Below are positions 25,395 through 33,203 of a DNA stretch of 64,000 nucleotides, in pieces; the first letter of the stretch is position 1, and the number at the start of each line of letters is the position of its first letter. Origin of the DNA: Oscillibacter hominis (GTDB lineage: Bacteria > Bacillota > Clostridia > Oscillospirales > Oscillospiraceae); NCBI RefSeq assembly GCF_014334055.1, contig NZ_CP060490.1, positions 1,054,001-1,118,000 of the forward strand, given 5' to 3'. The notes under the pieces were generated by a model. That model searched no databases. It had not been told where the DNA came from and was given only the letters and a program-made list of their open reading frames with translations. Position numbers and translations under genes: made by a program.

Positions 25395-25556
25395 GTGTAC
25401 TTTCCTGTAAACGCATTTTATCGACAAATTAGCCGGGATATAAACGAATATTTACATTTCAAGACTTGAAAAACGCCGTCTGAAGAAGTATAATATTAAA
25501 TACCTATAAGCAATAGGCGGTTTACAGGAAAGTACACCTTTCTGTAAAACCGCCTA
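25395..25556. repeat. Inverted repeats next to the resolvase (candidate res/crossover sites)
   Basis: GTGTACTTTCCTGTAAACGC (25395-25414) is inverted at 25517-25537 with one extra base. A third, degenerate copy, TTTCTGTAAAACCGCC, follows at 25540-25555. They lie just downstream of the small resolvase gene and one edge of the erm(B) segment falls inside the first copy. The layout resembles resolvase sub-sites. Confidence 0.6.
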
Positions 25557-25557
25557 T

Positions 25558-26172
<615 letters not shown>

Positions 26173-26239
26173 TTATCCTCCTGTTCGTTTTACATAGACA
26201 TCAACCGTCCTTACCTAATAATTTTACTGTATCTTTGTG

Positions 26240-26542
26240 TCATGGCTTGCTTTTCCCGGCTGAAATACCATGCTTCTTTGCATAGTCGCTTGCCGCCTGT
26301 CTGCGTTCCTCGCTGTATGGTGCGGTCAGACGGAAAGAGAAGCGTCCCTTTGCAATCTCAAACTCCATACAGCCCGTTTCCGGGTCGCTGTCGGTCAGCT
26401 TACAGACAGAGGGGAAGCGGCGGCTGTACGCGGTCAGCCTGTTCTTCAAGTCGGTGTTGTGGGTGCGGATATGGATAAGGGGGTCTTTCTCGTCAAACCA
26501 AATATCGGTGGTCTTTTCCTGCTTTTTCAGTCCTGTTTTCAT
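26240..26542 (-). CDS. Conserved hypothetical protein of Clostridia mobile elements
   Basis: The 100-aa protein starts MKTGLKKQEKTTDIWFDEKD after a GGAGAG site and is rich in charged residues (LIHIRTHNTDLKNRLTAYSR...RFSFRLTAPYSEERRQAASD). I know no function. It lies between two TnpW/recombinase-associated genes on the same strand and is typical element baggage. Confidence 0.7.
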   Translation of the reverse strand: MKTGLKKQEKTTDIWFDEKDPLIHIRTHNTDLKNRLTAYSRRFPSVCKLTDSDPETGCMEFEIAKGRFSFRLTAPYSEERRQAASDYAKKHGISAGKSKP

Positions 26543-26696
26543 AAACTCTCCTTTCTGCGCCCCTGTTACGCAGTAGGGGCATTTTTCGGGTGTTTTCTTC
26601 GGCTCTTGACTTGGGAAAAACGGCGTTTTTTCAATAGAAAATGCTCTGGCGATACATTCCTCGTCCAGAGTGTTCCAATCGTCAAATATTCCGTTT

Positions 26697-26891
26697 TTAC
26701 GGCTCTTGACCGTCAGACGCAGAAAAATGCGAATAGTCGGCAAGTATCGCTTTCAGCAGCTTGTCGCGGAATGTTTCTGCGCTTCTGTGATTGAAAAACA
26801 ACTCCGCAACGATGGTCTGTCCGTTCCGCTGTGTTGTGATGATACCATCCGGCTGCTTCTGCGCGGTGGTTGTGGTTTTCTTTTCTGTCAT
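26697..26891 (-). CDS. TnpW-like transposon-encoded small protein
   Basis: The 64-aa protein (MTEKKTTTTAQKQPDG...) has a polar N-terminus and a core IITTQRNGQTIVAELFFNHR...ETFRDKLLKAIL, matching the TnpW pattern seen also at 9819-10007. It precedes the large recombinase in the order of the element and is an accessory gene of unknown role. Confidence 0.7.
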   Translation of the reverse strand: MTEKKTTTTAQKQPDGIITTQRNGQTIVAELFFNHRSAETFRDKLLKAILADYSHFSASDGQEP

Positions 26892-26970
26892 TGGGTCACT
26901 CCTTCCTTTGGGTGCAAAAAAAGGATTTCCCATAGTTGGAAAATCCCTTTCTGCTGTCGGTTATTCTGTT

Positions 26971-28818
26971 TTACGATACGGGCAGCGCAGCGGCTTGCGC
27001 CTTTCGCTTTGCCCGATATTCCCGCGCCTTGATGCGTTCATACTCCCGGCGTTTTTCAAGGTTTTTCGCCCGGTATTCCTTTGAGTAGTTCCGATGATAA
27101 GCGCGGCTCTTTTCCTTTTGGGCTTCTTCGATTTTCTCCCGCATTTGCCGGATTTCTTCCTCTGTCGGCTCTGCAAGCTGTGTCAGTTCGTTTTCAAACT
27201 TGCCGATATAGCTGAAATATATCCCGATATGCTGAACAGCTTGTTTTGCCCTTTTCTTATCGCGCTCATGCACTTCAATTCTGCTGATAAATTCATTGAG
27301 AATGGCGGGGGTAAGGTCGGTAAAGGCGGCGTAGCGTTCTATCAGCTTCAAAAACTTATGCGCCCATCCTCCTGCGTCCTCAAACGCGGATAACTGTTCT
27401 TTGAGTTCTGCAAGTTCCGCTTTCAGCGTATAGTATTCCTCCGAATATTTCTGTGACATTTGCTCGTATCGGTCTTGTGGGATAGCACCGAGGGCGTTAT
27501 CCTCGTAGAGTTTATTCAGCACCTTGTCAATCTGTTCAAGGCGTGTTGTAATTTGCGGAATACGCTTCTGCTGTTTTTTGCTCTTGTCCGTCTGCTGCAT
27601 ATCAAGGTTTTTTCGGACTAATGCTTCAAATTCCTCCCGGTTGCTTATGGAGTATTCTGCAACTTTTTTCAGAACATCCGCGATAGTCTGCATGACTAAA
27701 TCAGCGTCTATGATGTGCGGGGAATTGCATTTGGGATTTTTGGCTTTGCCCTTGTGGTACTCGCTGCAAAAGGCAACATGACGCTTGCCGCCGTTCCTGT
27801 AATCTATGCGAATGTGCATTTTTGCGCCGCAGTCTTTACAGAACATCAAGCCCGACAAAGGGTGGATTTCTCCGTCCCCGTTAGGGCGTCTGACAGGCGC
27901 GTTTTCCAAAATCCGCTGTACGGTTTCAAAGTCGGCGCGGTCGATAATCGGCTCATGCACATTCTCGGTTATCTGCCATTCGCTTTTATCTACATAGTGG
28001 TTGCGCTTGTCCCGAAAATGCTTTGTGGTCTTGAAATTGACAACATCACCACAATACTCCTGCCTTGTGAGTATCTTGGTTAAGGTTGCTTTGTTCCATT
28101 TATAGCGATTTTCCTCGTTCAGCGGTCTGCTTTTCGCTGTCCCTCTGTCGTGCTGTTTGAGGTAGAACGTAGGCGTGAGGATTTGCTCGTTTTTGAGATA
28201 TACGGCAATTTGGTTTCTGTTCTTCCCGCCGATAAACAGACGGAAAATCAAGCGTACCACTTCGGCGGCTTCCTCGTCGATTATCCAAAAATCCTTGTTG
28301 TTCGGGTCTTTCATATATCCGTATGGGGCTTCGGTGGCGATGGGTTTGCCGCTTGCACCCTTGGTCCTGATACCCGTTTTTACTTTCTTGCTGATGTCCT
28401 TTGCGTACCACTCCGACATGATATTGATAAAGGGCGCAAACTCCAATGTATCGGGATTGTCGCTGTCTATGCCGTTATTGACCGCGATAAAGCGGACATT
28501 GTTCCGTCTGAATACCTCCATTGCATTGCCGACTTGGAGATAATCACGCCCCCAGCGCGTCAGGTCTTTCATAATGCAGACGCCTATTTTTCCGTTTTCC
28601 ACATCCTCCATCATGCGGGAATAGGCAGAGCGGTCAAAGAACCTGCCGCTTTCGTCATCGTCAATGTAGTGCCGGATATTGGTTAATCTCTGCTGTTGGG
28701 CGTACCGTTCCAGAAATGCCTTTTGGTTTACAATGCTGTTGCTCTCGCCGCCATCTCTGTCCTCGTCCCCGACGGAAAGGCGGGAGTAAAGGGCTGTAAT
28801 TTTATTATATTCGTTCAT
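26971..28818 (-). CDS. Large serine recombinase of element 2 (TnpX type)
   Basis: The 615-aa protein starts MNEYNKITALYSRLSVGDED (catalytic serine at about residue 12) with GGAGGT 6 nt upstream of the ATG at 28818. It has the resolvase domain, MKDLTRWGRDYLQVGNAM, a recombinase domain, a zinc ribbon (MFCKDCGAKM, CNSPH), a DUF4368-type region and a long basic coiled-coil tail (RAYHRNYSKEYRAKNLEKR). It is probably responsible for insertion into virD4 and for excision. The gene starts about 55 nt from the element end; the shared TG/CA is the inferred crossover. Confidence 0.95.
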   Translation of the reverse strand: MNEYNKITALYSRLSVGDEDRDGGESNSIVNQKAFLERYAQQQRLTNIRHYIDDDESGRFFDRSAYSRMMEDVENGKIGVCIMKDLTRWGRDYLQVGNAMEVFRRNNVRFIAVNNGIDSDNPDTLEFAPFINIMSEWYAKDISKKVKTGIRTKGASGKPIATEAPYGYMKDPNNKDFWIIDEEAAEVVRLIFRLFIGGKNRNQIAVYLKNEQILTPTFYLKQHDRGTAKSRPLNEENRYKWNKATLTKILTRQEYCGDVVNFKTTKHFRDKRNHYVDKSEWQITENVHEPIIDRADFETVQRILENAPVRRPNGDGEIHPLSGLMFCKDCGAKMHIRIDYRNGGKRHVAFCSEYHKGKAKNPKCNSPHIIDADLVMQTIADVLKKVAEYSISNREEFEALVRKNLDMQQTDKSKKQQKRIPQITTRLEQIDKVLNKLYEDNALGAIPQDRYEQMSQKYSEEYYTLKAELAELKEQLSAFEDAGGWAHKFLKLIERYAAFTDLTPAILNEFISRIEVHERDKKRAKQAVQHIGIYFSYIGKFENELTQLAEPTEEEIRQMREKIEEAQKEKSRAYHRNYSKEYRAKNLEKRREYERIKAREYRAKRKAQAAALPVS

Positions 28819-28871
28819 GTGCATACCTCCTGCGTCCACATAGTTTTCCTTACAGTTAAGATTATGCACCA

Positions 28872-29167
28872 CAGCGGGCGCTGCCGTACTCCGCATCCCG
28901 GCGAAACTTCTTTGCGTTCTTGCTTTTGAAGTAGATCAGCAGGCGGAACGCCACCGCCCCCACAATGCCCACCAACCAGTCAAAGAGAGCAAGGCCGGGG
29001 GCAAAGTCGGCAATGGCCGCACCGATGGTCTGTCCCAGCCCCAGCAGCTTATGGGCAAAATCGCTGCCTGCCGCCAGACGGTAGGCCGTCCCCAGTTTGA
29101 GGAACACCCAGCCGATGAACACATAGGGAATGTTGGGCAGCACATATTTACGGAGCTTATCTGTCAT
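28872..29167 (-). CDS. VirD4 coupling protein, N-terminal part (interrupted gene)
   Basis: ATG at 29167 opens MTDKLRKYVLPNIPYVFIGW, one membrane helix, and a second helix near residues 60-80 (LALFDWLVGIVGAVAFRLLIY), then KKFRRDAEYGSAR up to the TG core. Beyond it the element supplies C-G-A-stop. These two helices anchor the coupling protein at the membrane. The ATPase part is at 16544-18080. The start overlaps the end of the PcfB gene by 11 nt. Confidence 0.93.
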
Positions 29168-29630
29168 GCGACACCTCCTTGATATGCTCCTTGGGCGGCT
29201 TTTCCTTGGCAAGCTGCTGTTCCGCCTGCTTCATCTGTTCGGGGATCGTGGGCTGGCGGGACTTGGCCTTATCCAGCACCTTGCGGGAATATTCCGAAAA
29301 GCAGGCGGTCATAGCGTCCGCCTGCCCGGACTTGAAGAACAGCAGGTATTTCCCCGGTTCAGTTTGATAAAAGGCATAGTCCACATTCCACTTTCGGGCT
29401 ACCCGGTCAAAGAGTTTTGTATCCCCGGACAGTTCAAGGCTGTTGGTGGATGCGCTGTGCGCCATGAGTTTTTTCACGGTCTGCTTGCCGTGTGGCGTCT
29501 GCTTTGCCCGGTGTGCCTTGGCAATTTTGCGTCCCACCGCCCGAACAACATAGGCAAGCCCCCGAGCGGTCAGCTTCGACGCCTTTACCGATATGGCGAT
29601 CGTGCGCCGGGAAATATCTTCGTCTACCAG
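29157..29630 (-). CDS. PcfB family (DUF3801) conjugation protein
   Basis: The frame reads VDEDISRRTIAISVKASKLT, then KQTVKKLMAHSA and KWNVDYAFYQTEPGKYLLFFKSGQADAMTACF, the DUF3801/PcfB core, and ends in a charged tail. PcfB acts as a relaxosome accessory factor beside the coupling protein. Between the upstream in-frame TGA and the conserved N-terminus there is no ATG, GTG or TTG; the only plausible start is CTG at 29630, 9 nt after AAAGGAGG. An ATG two codons upstream is in a different frame. The gene overlaps virD4. Confidence 0.82.
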   Translation of the reverse strand: MVDEDISRRTIAISVKASKLTARGLAYVVRAVGRKIAKAHRAKQTPHGKQTVKKLMAHSASTNSLELSGDTKLFDRVARKWNVDYAFYQTEPGKYLLFFKSGQADAMTACFSEYSRKVLDKAKSRQPTIPEQMKQAEQQLAKEKPPKEHIKEVSHDR

Positions 29631-29752
29631 CCGTCATCGCCTCCTTTCACAGTTATAAAATGGTAAGTCCGTGTTGCCTTAGTTGAATTGTTCACATATC
29701 TCGGATATAATAAGAACTGATTTATGAAGTCCAATGCCGAGGAGATATTGTT

Positions 29753-30709
29753 ATGATAGAGACTGTATTTAGCAAGAGCGCATACGGAAGTCTAAAGCTG
29801 GCACAAAACTGTGGTGCAGATAAACATTCAAGCGCATCCATCGGCCTTGTTTTATCAGGCCGTACAAATATATCCCCGGAAGAACTTGAAACATTAAAAG
29901 CAGATGCAGAATTGCAGGCTCACCGCAAATGGGAAACCTCAATTCCGTTAGGTGGAAATCCGGCGGATGTCTATTGCATCGATGTCGCATGGAGCATGGG
30001 TGATATTTCCGATGATGAGATTGGCAACAACCGCAAGAGCGTATTAGAACAAGCCTTCTTTGTTTGGCCGAACAGAGAAGATAATGAACAATATATTTTG
30101 GAGACACTCCGCTCAGCGAAAACGGCTTTGCACGAAATCCTTGACCGCGCCTCTCGGGGTGAGCCTGTGCGGATTTGGTATAGCCATAATCCCGATGAAA
30201 TTTGCGGGTTCTATTGGCTGCTGGCGCAGCTCAAAAAGCTGCCCGCAATCGGCTCAATATATGCTGTCAAACTGCCGGAATGGGAATACTCTACCGATAA
30301 CACCCTTTGTACGCACATTGGTTGGGGAGAAATCTCGCCCGAAGAATGGGGGAAATATCTGCCTCTGCAACGGGAGGTCAAACCGGCATTATTAAATGCC
30401 TGTGCTATGCGCTGGAAACAGCTCCAACAAGAAAACGCCCCCTTGCGTATTTATCTCAACGGAAAACTTCAGAGCGCTTCGGAAAATATCTATGACAGTT
30501 TTATTCTGCGAGAGGTGGACGAGCAAGCGGACGAATTTTCAGAAGCAAACCTAATTGGGAATGTCCTGGGCAAAAATCAGCTTGGCATCGGAGATGCGTG
30601 GATCGCGCTGCGGATGGAGAAGTTTATCAAAGAGGGAATGTTCACTATTGTGACAACTCCGTCTGCGGATGATTTGATCTATCATCGCACGCTTCGTAAA
30701 TGCCCCTAA
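29753..30709 (+). CDS. DUF1835 / DUF3658 domain protein
   Basis: The 318-aa protein has a DUF1835-like N-terminal part (SAYGSLKLAQ..., DVYCIDVAWSMGDIS) and a C-terminal DUF3658-like part (IGDAWIALRMEKFIKEG...). No enzymatic role is established for this family. It sits on the strand opposite to the ICE backbone between pcfB and ardA with its own terminator, so it is an accessory insertion. The upstream AGGAG before ATG at 29753 is clear. Confidence 0.85.
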   Translation: MIETVFSKSAYGSLKLAQNCGADKHSSASIGLVLSGRTNISPEELETLKADAELQAHRKWETSIPLGGNPADVYCIDVAWSMGDISDDEIGNNRKSVLEQAFFVWPNREDNEQYILETLRSAKTALHEILDRASRGEPVRIWYSHNPDEICGFYWLLAQLKKLPAIGSIYAVKLPEWEYSTDNTLCTHIGWGEISPEEWGKYLPLQREVKPALLNACAMRWKQLQQENAPLRIYLNGKLQSASENIYDSFILREVDEQADEFSEANLIGNVLGKNQLGIGDAWIALRMEKFIKEGMFTIVTTPSADDLIYHRTLRKCP

Positions 30710-30743
30710 ATAAATGCTATGTGTTATTTACGGCACCGATAAA

Positions 30744-30775
30744 AGGCGAGCAGACTAAACTGCTCGCCTTCTTTT
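30744..30775 (+). terminator. Terminator after the DUF1835 gene
   Basis: GGCGAGCAG-actaaa-CTGCTCGCC is followed by TTCTTTT. Confidence 0.85.
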
Positions 30776-30778
30776 CCG

Positions 30779-30801
30779 CTTTGGGACAAGTTGTCCCAAA
30801 G
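30779..30801. repeat. Dispersed palindrome GGGAC-N5-GTCCC, copy 4
   Basis: CTTTGGGACAA-G-TTGTCCCAAAG is a perfect 23-nt palindrome, the longest copy of the family. It abuts the 3' end (stop) of ardA. Confidence 0.82.
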
Positions 30802-31509
30802 TCAGCGGTCATCATGCTCCTTTCTCGGGTGCAGGCGCTCGCCCTCCAAGGATGAGCGGTCTATGATCTCCTTGTAGGCCGCCATCTGCTCCCGGATATT
30901 CAATTTGGGGTATGCAAAAATGCGGTGTTCGGCGGGAATGTCCTCGATGCCGTGGTACACCTCCTTGAAGTCGCCGCTGCGGGTCAGATAGCCCGTGGGG
31001 GCGAAGTGACCGCCCTCGTTGATCCGCATATCCCGTCCGTAGGCTTCAAAATCGAAGTAGGGTAGCACATTGTCCGGCACATCCAGTAGTTCCATGTCCT
31101 CCACATAGATGCGCCCCAGCGTTTCATCGTCGGTCACGCCGGGGTGTAAATCGTAGCAGTCCAGATTGTGAACAAGGTTGATGATGTCCTCTACGCTGGA
31201 AGTATGGTCGCCCTTGTTGAGCGCAGCCTCCAGCGTTTCGATCTCGTCGCTGTCCAGCTCGGAAATGAGATGCGCCAGATGGTTCAGCTCGTCCAAGTTT
31301 TCATACTCGGTGAGATAGTCGTATAAGCCCATCACATCGCCGTCAAAGGCAGTGATGAAAAATTCCTCATACAGCACACCGTCCACGCCGATATTTTTTA
31401 GAAGCGATTGCACCTCCTCCGTGGTGGCCGGAAATTTCAGCGTTTCACCCACAAGCTGCCCCTCGGCATATTTGCCGAGGTTGGTGATGTAGGCTTCAAA
31501 TACCGTCAT
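30802..31509 (-). CDS. ardA: Antirestriction protein ArdA
   Basis: The 235-aa acidic protein starts MTVFEAYITNLGKYAEGQLVG, typical of ArdA, and contains the LDELNHLAHLISELDSDEIE region. ArdA mimics B-form DNA and blocks type I restriction enzymes when mobile DNA enters a new host. The ATG at 31509 is preferred because AAAGGAGGTG lies 5 nt upstream; a GTG two codons earlier overlaps that site. The start overlaps the end of the C5 methyltransferase gene by 14 nt, so the two are co-translated. Confidence 0.95.
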   Translation of the reverse strand: MTVFEAYITNLGKYAEGQLVGETLKFPATTEEVQSLLKNIGVDGVLYEEFFITAFDGDVMGLYDYLTEYENLDELNHLAHLISELDSDEIETLEAALNKGDHTSSVEDIINLVHNLDCYDLHPGVTDDETLGRIYVEDMELLDVPDNVLPYFDFEAYGRDMRINEGGHFAPTGYLTRSGDFKEVYHGIEDIPAEHRIFAYPKLNIREQMAAYKEIIDRSSLEGERLHPRKEHDDR

Positions 31510-32581
31510 TTGCACCTCCTTTTGTCAGCGCCTCCGCAATCCCCGCCATGATGTACTCAGCACAGGGCAGCGCGATGGCGTTTCCCAATGCCCGGTAACG
31601 GTGGGAGGATAGAATTTCCTCGCCGTCCGCGCCGTACTTTGTCCAGCCCTCCGGCAGCCCCATGAGCCGCTCACATTCCGTTTCCGTGGGAAAGCGGACG
31701 CAGCCCCCGGCAGGATCGTTCTCATACCAAAAGGCAAAGGGTGAAATGCCGCCCGCTAACAGAGTGGGAAAAGGGTCAGTTGGCAGTCCGAAGCTGTTTC
31801 GGAACGCTGTTTCCGTCCGCTCCTTGGCGGACGCCCGCATACGGAAGCATTGAAAGGGTCGGGTGACTGGTACGCGCCGCCCTGCTTCAATAAAAGAGCC
31901 TCGATCTCCGCAGGCGGCGGGCAGCCCGCGATCTCCGCCAAATGCAGGAAGTGACTGCATTGTGCGGGGCTTAAAAAGTATTTCATGGGAACGCCGTCCT
32001 CCAAAATCTGCCACAAGAAAGATGCGCTGCCGTCGTGCCAGTCGGGGGCTTGACCAATGCTGGGCGTCCATGAGCCGCCAGCAGAGGTCAGGCGTTCGCC
32101 CTCGCACCATTCCGGCTCCTGCCCATCTTCCAGAAGCAGGCATTGAAACATCGGTGTCTGTGAAAGCGGATAGGACGGCTCTAAAATCCATCCTGTCATT
32201 TGATGAAAACGCTCCCATGACATTTTCCCAAACAGCGATTGCTGGAAATAGACCATTTGTCGCCTCCCTCATTTCACGGATAATGCGGATGGCTTGAAAG
32301 AACAGGCTGGACTTTTCTCCCGCAAGCCCTTTGCGGTTGCCGATCTGCGAGAGATTTTGACACGGTGAGCCAAAGGTGATGATATGGACGGGCGGGAGAT
32401 CCCGCCCGTCCAGCTTTGTCACATCCCCCAAATGCGCCATATCGGGAAAGTGGCGCTTGGTGATGGAGATAGGGGCATTTTCGATCTCACTTGCCCATAC
32501 CGGCTCAATGCCGCAGCGCACCGCCGCCAGCGGAAACACGCCGATCCCGTCAAACAGGCTCCCCAGCCGGAGCGCCGTCAT
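31496..32581 (-). CDS. C5-cytosine DNA methyltransferase
   Basis: The 361-aa enzyme shows the standard motifs: LGSLFDGIGVFPLAA (motif I, AdoMet), ITFGSPCQNLS with the catalytic cysteine (motif IV), AVWENVMG (VI), ARRQRIFLVADF (VIII) and YRALGNAIALPCAEYI (X). No cognate endonuclease is adjacent. With ArdA it would protect incoming ICE DNA from restriction, or modify it. It overlaps ardA and starts 2 nt after the upstream stop. Confidence 0.95.
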   Translation of the reverse strand: MTALRLGSLFDGIGVFPLAAVRCGIEPVWASEIENAPISITKRHFPDMAHLGDVTKLDGRDLPPVHIITFGSPCQNLSQIGNRKGLAGEKSSLFFQAIRIIREMREATNGLFPAIAVWENVMGAFSSNDRMDFRAVLSAFTDTDVSMPASGRWAGAGMVRGRTPDLCWRLMDAQHWSSPRLARRQRIFLVADFGGRRSHEILFKPRTMQSLPAFGGDRGLPAACGDRGSFIEAGRRVPVTRPFQCFRMRASAKERTETAFRNSFGLPTDPFPTLLAGGISPFAFWYENDPAGGCVRFPTETECERLMGLPEGWTKYGADGEEILSSHRYRALGNAIALPCAEYIMAGIAEALTKGGANDGI

Positions 32582-32582
32582 C

Positions 32583-32924
32583 TTATCTGCGCCCCTGTCC
32601 CTTGACGGTCAAAATGCCCTCAAGGGTGGTGGCGGTGATACCCAGCCGCTGGGCAACGGCGATGTCGTTCTTCATGGCCTCGGTAACGGTATGACCGCAC
32701 ACCACCAGCACATGAGAGCGGCGGAGCAGGTCGCGCCCCATGTCAATGCCGCTCTTATGCTCCTCGGGAACGGCGTCATTGAGGAAAAGCGGCTGATAGA
32801 GCGTCGGGCAGATGGGCGAAAAGCCCGCTTCATACACCGTGCGGCAATACTGCGCCGCCAGCTTTGTGTTTTCGTGGTCGCTGCCGCACCATGCGGCGGT
32901 GATATATGCAAGGGGTCGTTTCAT
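32583..32924 (-). CDS. DUF4406/nucleoside deoxyribosyltransferase-like protein
   Basis: The 113-aa protein (MKRPLAYITAAWCGSDHENT) has a Rossmann-like layout seen in DUF4406 and nucleoside 2-deoxyribosyltransferase-like proteins: YITAAW at the N-terminus, PICPTLYQPLFL, then DLLRRSHVLVVCG. Such genes are frequent in Clostridia ICEs between ParB and DNA-modification genes. Its substrate is unknown. GGAGG precedes the ATG at 32924. Confidence 0.7.
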   Translation of the reverse strand: MKRPLAYITAAWCGSDHENTKLAAQYCRTVYEAGFSPICPTLYQPLFLNDAVPEEHKSGIDMGRDLLRRSHVLVVCGHTVTEAMKNDIAVAQRLGITATTLEGILTVKGQGRR

Positions 32925-33010
32925 TGTAAAATACCTCCGTTTTGTAATGTAGTAGTTCAACCCAAACCCCACGCCCTTTCCCATTCTTGGGAAAGGGGGC
33001 GGCTCTGGAG

Positions 33011-33150
33011 GATATACCCCCGCCGCTTGCCGGAGAAAAAGCATAGCCGGGACAGACGGTCAAGGGCTGGCCGCCGTAAACGGCGGTGCGATGCACCCTT
33101 GACAGCCCGCTCCCGGCCATGCTGAAATACAGGCGGCGACGGGGGATATA
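33011..33150. ncRNA. Highly structured intergenic element (candidate RNA or leader)
   Basis: The gap between parB and the DUF4406-like gene forms nested inverted repeats. They are TATACCCCCG-CCGC (about 33013) with GCGGCG-ac-GGGGGATATA (about 33133-33150), GCAT-a-GCCGGGA (33041-33052) with TCCCGGC-c-ATGC (33111-33122), GTCAAGGG (33059) with CCCTTGAC (33096-33103), and CCGCCG-taaa-CGGCGG (33071-33086). A separate hairpin CCTTTCCCA-ttct-TGGGAAAGG lies near 32978-32999. It could be a structured RNA, a leader, or a DNA-level transfer site. Confidence 0.6.
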
Positions 33151-33184
33151 ACCACAAGAGCCATCCGGGGAAACGAAAGACCTC

Positions 33185-33199
33185 GGGACAAAAAGTCCC
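33185..33199. repeat. Dispersed palindrome GGGAC-N5-GTCCC, copy 5
   Basis: GGGAC-AAAAA-GTCCC lies just after the parB stop codon (minus strand). Confidence 0.7.
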
Positions 33200-33203
33200 A
33201 AGG

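Larger units (their letters stand above)
23598..25405. mobile_element. Rearranged erm(B) segment of pSM19035/Tn917 origin
   Basis: This AT-rich 1.8-kb segment holds erm(B), its leader, an omega gene, omega heptads, a topoisomerase C-terminus and a Tn917-type end. It starts and ends with GTGTA(A)CTTTCC. The small ORF normally found directly downstream of erm(B) is split: its first codons (MSRFFKFGKLH) lie at 23632-23600 next to erm(B), but its last part (VTKGNGDKLLDILLTASKK) lies at about 25395-25300 at the other edge. The segment is therefore circularly permuted relative to the common arrangement. Confidence 0.7.
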
